Part shown: positions 17,939 through 26,409 of the stretch, one piece after another
Numbering within the stretch: position 1 is the stretch's first letter
Layout: each line of letters begins with the position of its first letter
Source: JAICLL01 sp035252155
Lineage (GTDB): Bacteria; Planctomycetota; Planctomycetia; Pirellulales; JAICIG01
DNA length: 33,722 nt
Direction: 5' to 3'
Assembly (NCBI GenBank): GCA_035252155.1
Contig: DATFDL010000752.1
Location: forward strand, 1 to 33,722
Position numbers and translations under genes: made by a program
The notes under the pieces: model-generated
What the model saw: only the letters and a program-made list of their open reading frames with translations
Told to the model about the DNA's origin: nothing
The model's database searches: none

Positions 17939-19513
17939 TCAACCACGGCGCATGTTGCGCGGTTTTGAGCCGTCCGACGGGGCGGCTTTCAGAGCGTTTT
18001 TAGCGGCCGCCAGATACTCGTCGCTTGCCAGAATCGCCGCCGCGACATCCCCGGGAGTAATCCGCTCCACCTCCAGGCCGGTCTCGAGCAACACTCGGCC
18101 ATGCGGGTCGTCGGGACGGTGCAAATCGCTCAAATAAAGACTATTCGAGAGCTGACCGAGAGAATCGTGCGACATGATAACTGCCTCGGCCACCGCTGCC
18201 CGTGACGATCCATGCTGAAGTGCTGCGATCCAGTTATCCAACCCTTCGGTGTCGGGCGCGTGTGACAAGATGTCGTTGTACAGGGCGGTTACATACGCCG
18301 CGGTGCTAGCATGGGCCGTTTGGTATTCGGCACTCGTCACAAAGCCGATCACCACCGGTATTTCATTGCCGCTGGCCTCCAGGGCGGCGACCCAAAAGTT
18401 CAGCCCGGCGGGATCGGCCGTCCGGTGCAGATAATTGGAAAAAAAGAAACTGACCTCTTGCGCGCGATGTTCGGGCGAGCTCCATACGTCGCGGACCAGT
18501 TGGTCGCGGCTCATGCCGGCGGCCAGAGCCTGGTCGAAAAAGGCCAGCCCCGCCGAATCCGGATCGCGGCCGAGCACATTGCGATAGACGCCGTTGACGA
18601 TGGCCGAGTCAATGTCGTGGGCCGGCGTGAACCGGTCGGCGACCACCTGCACCGGCACGACCTCGTTGATCGGCACATCTCCAAAATCGAGATTCGAGAA
18701 GCTCGAGCCTTGCCCGGCCGCCACCGTGTAACCGCCGCCAATCGGTTCGGTCACCTCAAAACCATGCTGCGGCTCGAAGGCTTCACGCACGGTATACGTG
18801 CCCGGCGCGGCCAACGCGAATTGATAGTTGCCGTTTTGATCGGGCGTGCTCGTCGGTTCGCCCGGATCGAACCGGCCGTTATTGTTCAGGTCGATATAAA
18901 CATCGCTGAGCGTGTAGGCCGGCTCGCTCGTTTGACGAATGCCGTCGGCGTTGGCGTCGAGATAGGTCTTGCCGTAGATCAGCAGCGCGGGCGGATGCAC
19001 GGTGGTCGAAACACTGGCCGTGTCGTCGTCGGGCGTGGGGTCGGCTGTATCTGATGTGACTTGTGCCGTGTCGGCCAGCACGCTGCCATCGGCCAGCGTG
19101 GCCGACACGCGCACGATGATCTGGGCCTGAAAACCCTGGTCGCCGGCCAGCGAATCGACGCTGAACCGTACCGTGCCCGTGGCCCCCGGTGGCGGCGCTT
19201 GCGTTTGCAATAACGGAAGGTGCGACGTGGTCCAATTCACGAACGTCACGCCGCTGGGCAACGTGTCGGACGCCACGACGTTTGTGGCCGCATCAGGGCC
19301 TTGATTGGTGACGCTCAGGCTATAGACCAACTCGTCGCCGGCCAGCACGGTGGTGGGCGCCGTCAAGCCGACCGCCAGATCGGCCGAAAGCAGCCGCCTG
19401 CCTTCCAGCGATTCACCCCGCGGGGCGCTGGTTCGCCTAGGTCGCGCCCTTAATTTTCGGCCGCGTCGGCCGGAAAAACCCAACGCCCAACCCCAATTTG
19501 ACCAGCCACGCAT
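17939..19513 (-). CDS. extracellular DUF11 / SdrD-B-like / DUF4214 protein with LEPR-XLL-type N-terminus
   Basis: A 524-residue protein. I chose the ATG at 19513, with GGGAG 6 nt upstream; upstream in-frame starts have no ribosome-binding site. An Arg-rich N-terminus leads to SLEGRRLLSAD (35-45), the planctomycete LEPR-XLL-type element on large extracellular proteins. Residues about 46-172 are a DUF11 repeat (SVTNQGPDAATNVV). About 178-280 resemble an SdrD B-like domain with Asp-rich calcium loops (DANADG, DLNNNG). From 305, three or four DUF4214 units (YRNVLGRDPDSAGL, NYLHRTADPAGLNFW, YNDILSHAPDTEGLDNW, and a weaker one from 458) make up the C-terminus. DUF4214 is common in secreted surface-layer-like proteins; its function is unknown. 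There is no classic signal peptide, which is normal for LEPR-XLL proteins. Likely a surface or adhesion protein. Confidence 0.85.
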   Translation of the reverse strand: MRGWSNWGWALGFSGRRGRKLRARPRRTSAPRGESLEGRRLLSADLAVGLTAPTTVLAGDELVYSLSVTNQGPDAATNVVASDTLPSGVTFVNWTTSHLPLLQTQAPPPGATGTVRFSVDSLAGDQGFQAQIIVRVSATLADGSVLADTAQVTSDTADPTPDDDTASVSTTVHPPALLIYGKTYLDANADGIRQTSEPAYTLSDVYIDLNNNGRFDPGEPTSTPDQNGNYQFALAAPGTYTVREAFEPQHGFEVTEPIGGGYTVAAGQGSSFSNLDFGDVPINEVVPVQVVADRFTPAHDIDSAIVNGVYRNVLGRDPDSAGLAFFDQALAAGMSRDQLVRDVWSSPEHRAQEVSFFFSNYLHRTADPAGLNFWVAALEASGNEIPVVIGFVTSAEYQTAHASTAAYVTALYNDILSHAPDTEGLDNWIAALQHGSSRAAVAEAVIMSHDSLGQLSNSLYLSDLHRPDDPHGRVLLETGLEVERITPGDVAAAILASDEYLAAAKNALKAAPSDGSKPRNMRRG

Positions 19514-19782
19514 GCCTTGCTCCCATTGCAAGAAAACAGGTCCGTCGCCCATCGCAGGCGAATCTGTCGTTTCCGGCGGCACATAGTCAGCCGGCCGACA
19601 TCGGACGATCCACGTGGGAGTATAATTGGAACTGTTTGACGTGCAACCAAGCAAGGGTCGTGGTTTGCGATCGTCGCCCTGCGTGGCATACCTCACGGAA
19701 CCAACGGCTCCCGCCAGAGAAGGCTAGGCGCACACGCATTTGGTAATCATCGCCCCCGAACCGTCGCATGTCGCGATCGGCT
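19514..19782. other. intergenic region upstream of the DUF4214 protein gene
   Basis: 269 nt with no gene that I can support. It holds the promoter candidate at 19619-19646 for the minus strand. A TATAAT on the plus strand at 19621-19626 has no fitting -35 and no gene downstream. Confidence 0.5.
19619..19646 (-). promoter_or_regulatory. candidate sigma-70-type promoter for the DUF4214 protein gene
   Basis: On the minus strand TTGCAC (19646-19641) and TATACT (19624-19619) are separated by 16 nt. The -10 matches the consensus at five of six positions, the -35 only at TTG. Transcription would begin about 100 nt before the chosen start. Confidence 0.35.
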
Positions 19783-21393
19783 CTACGCTGGCGTCGTCTG
19801 GCGTGGCGTCTCGTGATGCGAACGCTCCAGCCGGGCGTCGAGCCATTCAATCGCCAGCCGCCAACCAAAAGCCTTTTCGAACGGCTCGGCCCGCCGCCGG
19901 GCGGCCCAAAGGTCGACCTCCGGCGGCTCGTCGGCCACCGCCCGCATGGTGATCTCATGCGGCGCGATCGACACCACGATCTCTTGCACCTGCTGCATGT
20001 TGCTGCGGTCGAAACCGCCTGCCAACCGCAAAATGGCCGCCAGCTTGCGCACGCGCTGCTGGTCCTTGCCCGACAGCCGCTTGAAATTGTCGTGCTTGTT
20101 CTTCGGCCCCTTGCCCCGATGGTAGCGGGCAATGTTGGCGATCAGCTCCAGTTGGTGCGGCTGGAATCCATCGAGCCGGCTGTTGAGAATCAGATGATAG
20201 CTGTGCTTGTGGTGCTTTTCGTAATTGATCAGATAGCCGACGTCTTGCAGCCGCGCGGCGGCGTCGAGCAGCAGGCGGTCGCCGCTGGTCAGGCCCCCTT
20301 CGCCGGCGATCTGCGAAAAAATCTGCCCGGCCAGCTTGGCCACCTGCCGGGCGTGGTTCAGATCGACGCCGCAGTTGGCGGCGAAGCGGTCGATGGCGGC
20401 GTCTTGATCGGTGGCGTCGCTTTCCGGCCGCCCCAGCGACTGGTCGAGTATCGTCAGCAGCAGTCCGTCGCGCACGCCGCGGTCGTGTACTTGCAGCCGG
20501 TTGACTTTGAAGCGACGCATCAGACCATCGACGATCGCCACACCGGCCACGATAATATCGGCCCGGTCAGGGCTGAGTCCCGCCACGTTGCGGCGGGCCT
20601 TGGGCGGCAGCTTGCGCAGGCGATCGAGCAGGTGGCCCACCTCGGCATGCGTCACCTCGTAGCCCCGTAGCGGCAGGTTTGTCTGGCCCTTGCTGGCCAT
20701 CACCATCTCGGCCAGGCTGGTGAAGGTTCCGCCCGAGCCGATCAGCAGGTGCGGCCAGAGGATCAGCTTCTTGGTGAAGCGGCGCAGCTCGTGGTCGATG
20801 CCGGCCACCAGCCGGCCAAAGCCGCCATTGGCCAGATCCTGGCCATTCACGTAGAGATCGGTCATCCGCACTGCGCCCAACGGCGTCGCATAAACGTCCT
20901 CGATCATTTTGCCCGAGGCCAGAATGATCTCGGTGCTGCCGCCGCCGATGTCGGCCACGGCCACGTTTTTGCCTTCCAGATTGAAACTGCGGGCGACGCT
21001 GAAGAACGCCAGGTGGGCCTCTTGCTGCGAGCTGATGACTTCGATGTTGAGGCCGGTCTCTTGTTTGGCGCGGCGGCAGAACTCAGGCCCGTCGGCGGCT
21101 TCGCGCAGGGCGCACGTGCCGATGACGCGCAGCTCGCGCACCTGGTAGCCGGCGGCGATCTGTTTCATCCTCCGCAAGGCTTCGAGCGAACGTTCGATGG
21201 CGGCGGGATTTAAATGCCCGCTCGTGGCCAAGTCTTTGCCCAGCCGCGCGGTCTCTTTCTCTTCGGTGAGCACTCGGTAATTGCCTGCCCGCAGCGCCTC
21301 GGCCACGACCAGCCGAATGCTGTTGGTGCCCACGTCGATCGCGGCCAGCCGATGGGCCAGATCGGGCGAGAGGTAAATTTGCTTTTGATCCAT
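19783..21393 (-). CDS. Ppx/GppA family exopolyphosphatase / guanosine pentaphosphatase
   Basis: A 536-residue protein of the sugar kinase/actin/Hsp70 fold. IDVGTNSIRLVV near the N-terminus is the first phosphate loop, DIGGGSTEI the second, GSGGTFTSLAE the third, with RADIIVAG and DRGVRDGLL further on. The C-terminal half carries an HD-like helical domain with YEKHHKHSYHLI. Length is close to the E. coli Ppx and GppA proteins. It hydrolyses polyphosphate or pppGpp, and sequence alone does not decide which. I prefer the ATG at 21393 over a TTG four codons upstream; neither has a clear ribosome-binding site. The gene is divergent from ribF, with the A-rich repeat between them. Confidence 0.9.
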   Translation of the reverse strand: MDQKQIYLSPDLAHRLAAIDVGTNSIRLVVAEALRAGNYRVLTEEKETARLGKDLATSGHLNPAAIERSLEALRRMKQIAAGYQVRELRVIGTCALREAADGPEFCRRAKQETGLNIEVISSQQEAHLAFFSVARSFNLEGKNVAVADIGGGSTEIILASGKMIEDVYATPLGAVRMTDLYVNGQDLANGGFGRLVAGIDHELRRFTKKLILWPHLLIGSGGTFTSLAEMVMASKGQTNLPLRGYEVTHAEVGHLLDRLRKLPPKARRNVAGLSPDRADIIVAGVAIVDGLMRRFKVNRLQVHDRGVRDGLLLTILDQSLGRPESDATDQDAAIDRFAANCGVDLNHARQVAKLAGQIFSQIAGEGGLTSGDRLLLDAAARLQDVGYLINYEKHHKHSYHLILNSRLDGFQPHQLELIANIARYHRGKGPKNKHDNFKRLSGKDQQRVRKLAAILRLAGGFDRSNMQQVQEIVVSIAPHEITMRAVADEPPEVDLWAARRRAEPFEKAFGWRLAIEWLDARLERSHHETPRQTTPA

Positions 21394-21514
21394 GCGGTCG
21401 CGCAATGTGCCGCGAACTGTTTCCGTCGTTTCCTAACCATACCATATCGTAGCGGCCGTGGACGAGCCGGTTGACCATCCCCTTCCCGGTAAAGATAATC
21501 GGCGCCATGGAGAT

Positions 21515-21614
21515 GAAGGCAAAAAAATGGGGGGCAAAAAAAAGGGGAAGAGAGATTGATTTGAGCACACCCTCCTTCTCTCTTCATTTTTTTGCCCCCC
21601 ATCTTTTTGCCTTC
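21515..21614. repeat. A-rich inverted repeat (GAAGGCAAAAA family), copy 2
   Basis: The left arm (21515-21554) starts GAAGGCAAAAAAATGGGGGG, and the right arm (21578-21614) is nearly its exact reverse complement, giving roughly 37-nt arms around a 23-nt spacer. The design matches 5472-5590. It lies in the divergent ppx-ribF region, 36 nt before the ribF start, so it may affect ribF expression. Confidence 0.85.
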
Positions 21615-21649
21615 TGTTCCCGCCCCCGACTCACGGACTGCCTCTGCCC

Positions 21650-22594
21650 GTGAAGCTGTTCCGTCATCTTACCGAACTGCCGGCTGGATTTCGCGCGGGC
21701 GCCGTCGCCATCGGCAATTTCGACGGGGTGCATCTGGGGCATGCGCGGATCGTCGAACGTTTGATCGCCCAGGCGCGTGACGTGGGCGGACCCGCCGTGG
21801 TCTTTACGTTCGATCCCCATCCTGCCCGGCTGCTGCGACCCGAACAAGCTCCGCTGCCGTTGACGTGGACCAAGCGAAAATCACAGTTGCTCGGTGAGCT
21901 GGGGGTCGATGTCATGATCGCGTATCCCACCGATCTAACCTTGCTTCAACTTACCGACCGAGAATTCTTTGAGCTCATTGTCCGCAAGCGGCTGGCCGCC
22001 GGCGCCGTGGTCGAAGGACCGAATTTTTTCTTCGGTCACAACCGGACGGGCAACGTCGAAGTTCTGCGGCGGCTGACCGACGAAACCGGCCTGGAGCTGG
22101 AAGTGGTCGAGCCGGTCACGATGGACGGCGAGGTGGTTTCCAGCTCGCGAATTCGCGCGTTGCTATCAGCGGGCAAAGTCGATGATGCCCGGCAGATGCT
22201 CACCCGGCCTTATCGCATTCGCGGCATGGTGACGCACGGCGCCGGTCGCGGCGCGGCGATCGGCTTTCCCACCGCGAACCTGGCCGCGATCGACACGCTG
22301 CTGCCGGCGCCGGGCGTCTACGCCGGGGCGGCCTACGTGAATGGCGGGCGCTGGCCTGCGGCGATCAACATCGGCGGCAATCCCACGTTTGGCGAGCAGC
22401 AACTCAAGATCGAAGTGCACCTGCTCGACTTCGACGCTCCGCTCTACGGCGAGCCGGTGGAAGTCGAGTTTCTCAGCCGCTTGCGCGATGTGCGGCAGTT
22501 CGCTGGCATCGACGATTTAAAGCGGCAGTTGGCCCGCGATGTCGAAGCAGCCCGCGAGGTGGGTCAGCAAGAAACGAACTGGGACGAACGATAA
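21650..22594 (+). CDS. ribF: bifunctional riboflavin kinase / FAD synthetase
   Basis: A 314-residue protein, normal length for bacterial RibF. The N-terminal FMN adenylyltransferase domain (about 1-185) has GNFDGVHLGH (22-31) for ATP binding and SSRIR (165-169). The C-terminal flavokinase domain has GAGRGAAIGFPTANL (197-211) and PAPGVYAG. It converts riboflavin to FMN and then FAD in the cytoplasm. The start is a GTG at 21650 with no clear Shine-Dalgarno; an in-frame upstream start is not evident. The beta-helix gene follows by 15 nt and may be co-transcribed. The FAD it makes would serve flavoenzymes such as the halogenase-like protein, but there is no genetic link beyond the window. Confidence 0.95.
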   Translation: MKLFRHLTELPAGFRAGAVAIGNFDGVHLGHARIVERLIAQARDVGGPAVVFTFDPHPARLLRPEQAPLPLTWTKRKSQLLGELGVDVMIAYPTDLTLLQLTDREFFELIVRKRLAAGAVVEGPNFFFGHNRTGNVEVLRRLTDETGLELEVVEPVTMDGEVVSSSRIRALLSAGKVDDARQMLTRPYRIRGMVTHGAGRGAAIGFPTANLAAIDTLLPAPGVYAGAAYVNGGRWPAAINIGGNPTFGEQQLKIEVHLLDFDAPLYGEPVEVEFLSRLRDVRQFAGIDDLKRQLARDVEAAREVGQQETNWDER

Positions 22595-22609
22595 CGCCGA
22601 GAAACCGTC

Positions 22610-24871
22610 ATGGCCAATGCCTGCCCGAACCGGCTTTACGCCCTCGTTGCTCACGCAGTTTTCTTGAACGCTGTGCTTGCCTGGCTCTGCGCGGCGGCGT
22701 CGGCGGCCGAGCTTCGGATCGAACACGACAACACCGCGATCGCGGCCAACACCTCATTGGCCCCGGCGACGTACCAGGTGACTGATGCCGACGATAACGG
22801 CGTGCTGCACGTTCGCGGCGACAATATCATCGTCGACTTCCGAGGGGCCACGCTCTCTGGCGCGACCGGCGAACAGTCGCCCGATCAATTCCGCGGGCGG
22901 GGAATCGTGATCGAAGACTCGGCGAACGTCGTCATTAAGAACGCGCGCGTGCGCGGCTTCCGCTTGGGACTTTACGCCCGCAACTGCCGCAACTTGATCA
23001 TCGAAGGCTGCGATTTCTCCGACAACTTCAAACAGCACCTGCTGAGCACGCCCCAGGCCGAGAACGCCGCCGACTGGCTCTTCGGCCACGAGAACGACCA
23101 GAACGAATGGTTCCGTTATGGGGCGGGCATCTATCTCGATGGCTGCACGGGCTTCACCGTGAGAAACAACACCGTGCATCGCGGTCAGAACGGCATCTGC
23201 CTGGTGTGCTCGCACGACGGCGCGGTTTACGACAACGATTGCTCGTTCAACAGCGGCTGGGGGCTGGCGCTCTACCGCGCCTGCCGCAACACCGTCTCGC
23301 ATAATAAGCTCGACTGGTGCATCCGCGGCTACTCGCACGGCGTCTACAATCGAGGGCAGGATTCCGCCGGCATCCTAGTGTTCGAGCAATGCTCCGGCAA
23401 CGTCCTTGCCTACAACAGCGCCACGCATGGCGGCGACGGCTTTTTCTTGTTCGCGGGCAACGAGACGCTGAACGAGACGGGCGAGGGCGGCTGCAACCGA
23501 AATCTGGTGTACGGCAACGATTTTTCGCACGCCAGCAACAACGGCATCGAAGCCACGTTTTCCACCCAGAATCGTTTTATTGCAAACATCATCGACGAGG
23601 CCGACCATGCGATCTGGGCCGGCTATTCTTACGACTGCCAGTTCATCGGCAATCGAATCAGCCGCGCCAGTCACGGCATCTCGATCGAACACGGCAGCCA
23701 CAACCGCATCGAGGCCAACCGGTTCAAGGGCGTCGGCGTGGCGATGAATCTCTGGGCGAACGCGGCGAGCGCGTTTGCCGACAAGCCCTACGGTAAACAC
23801 CACTCGTGCCGTTCCGAGGATTACACGATCGTCAAAAACCGGTTTGACGGCGATCGGCTCGACCTGCGCATCGCCAACACCAGCCAAGTGGTCGTCCGCG
23901 GCAATGAACTCATCGGCGCGCCGCTGGCCATCGACTTGGCCGGCGACGTGCGCAAGGTCGGGCTTGAGGGAAACAACATTTCAGGCGAACTTCGGCTGGC
24001 GAAAAATGCCGACGTGCGGCTTGAACGCAATTACCTTCAGCCGCCGCGGAGAGAGATCGCCTCGGTCGATGCGCCCCTGGCACTCGATTTTACGCCCGAT
24101 ACACCTGCCGAGGCGCCCGACGTGCCCGGCAGCCAAGACGCGTTCTTGCCCAAGGGCGCGCTGCGCGGCTTGCAATACATCTTGGTCGATGAATGGGGGC
24201 CGTATGATTTTTCGCAAGTCAAGGTATCGCCCGAGCAGCCGGTGTTTTGGGGCGATGGCGAACTGCGCGTCCTGGGGCCGCCAACGCCGTTTGTCGTGCA
24301 AGACATCACGGGCGATGTTCGTGTTTCACCGCTGCAAGGCGAACTGCCGGCGACGCTGAAGATTTCGGCCGATGGAAAACAAATGCACCGCTTTGCGTTT
24401 TCGTTGAAGCTGCCTGAGCGACGCGAAGCGATACCCGTCAAAGGCCTGTTGCTCTACGCCGATTGGAACGTGAAGTTTTACGCCTGGCAGGGCGCGGGGC
24501 CGCGAAAGCCGCCCGCCGATTGGGCGGCGGTCGTGGCCGGCCCCGTGCTGGAAGCGCGCCGAGCATCGAAGATCGATTTTTCCTGGGGCGGCGGCCATCC
24601 GAGCGAGCGCGTGGCGAACGATTATTTTGCCACGGTCTCGACCGCCCAGATCGACTTGCCCGCCGGCAAATACGAGCTGCGCACCATATCGGACGACGGA
24701 GTGCGCGTGCTGATCGACGGGCAACCGGCAATCGACAACTGGACCTGGCATCCACCCACCGAAAACACCGCGGAAGTCACCCTCACCGCCGGCACGCATG
24801 CTCTGCGGATCGAGCATTTCGAGATCGATGGCGTGGCGCAGCTTCAATTCTGGCTGCGGCCGAGATATTGA
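22610..24871 (+). CDS. exported right-handed parallel beta-helix protein with C-terminal PA14 domain
   Basis: A 753-residue protein with a signal peptide (about 1-33, cleavage after an Ala-rich stretch ending ASA). Residues about 40-480 show many short Asn-rich turns spaced as in NosD/CASH-type parallel beta-helices (NNTVHRGQNGI, NNGIEATFSTQNRF, HNRIEANRF). A middle beta-rich region (about 500-600) leads to a PA14 domain (about 608-753) with SDDGVRVLIDG, IDNWTWH and HALRIEHFEIDG. Beta-helix proteins of this kind bind or cleave polysaccharides, and PA14 is a carbohydrate-binding module. I infer a periplasmic or surface polysaccharide-active or -binding protein. No catalytic residues can be named. 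It follows ribF by 15 nt and converges on the AAA+ ATPase gene with a 6-nt gap. Confidence 0.85.
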   Translation: MANACPNRLYALVAHAVFLNAVLAWLCAAASAAELRIEHDNTAIAANTSLAPATYQVTDADDNGVLHVRGDNIIVDFRGATLSGATGEQSPDQFRGRGIVIEDSANVVIKNARVRGFRLGLYARNCRNLIIEGCDFSDNFKQHLLSTPQAENAADWLFGHENDQNEWFRYGAGIYLDGCTGFTVRNNTVHRGQNGICLVCSHDGAVYDNDCSFNSGWGLALYRACRNTVSHNKLDWCIRGYSHGVYNRGQDSAGILVFEQCSGNVLAYNSATHGGDGFFLFAGNETLNETGEGGCNRNLVYGNDFSHASNNGIEATFSTQNRFIANIIDEADHAIWAGYSYDCQFIGNRISRASHGISIEHGSHNRIEANRFKGVGVAMNLWANAASAFADKPYGKHHSCRSEDYTIVKNRFDGDRLDLRIANTSQVVVRGNELIGAPLAIDLAGDVRKVGLEGNNISGELRLAKNADVRLERNYLQPPRREIASVDAPLALDFTPDTPAEAPDVPGSQDAFLPKGALRGLQYILVDEWGPYDFSQVKVSPEQPVFWGDGELRVLGPPTPFVVQDITGDVRVSPLQGELPATLKISADGKQMHRFAFSLKLPERREAIPVKGLLLYADWNVKFYAWQGAGPRKPPADWAAVVAGPVLEARRASKIDFSWGGGHPSERVANDYFATVSTAQIDLPAGKYELRTISDDGVRVLIDGQPAIDNWTWHPPTENTAEVTLTAGTHALRIEHFEIDGVAQLQFWLRPRY

Positions 24872-24877
24872 GGCGCC

Positions 24878-26296
<1,419 letters not shown>

Positions 26297-26409
26297 TCGC
26301 ACGTTGACGAACGATTCGGAGACGTTGAGGCCCGATCGGCGGGCCGGGCTTGTTCCGATTATAGACTTGCGAGTCACCGAGGATAGGGCCGAAGCGGTTC
26401 GGTGCTCAT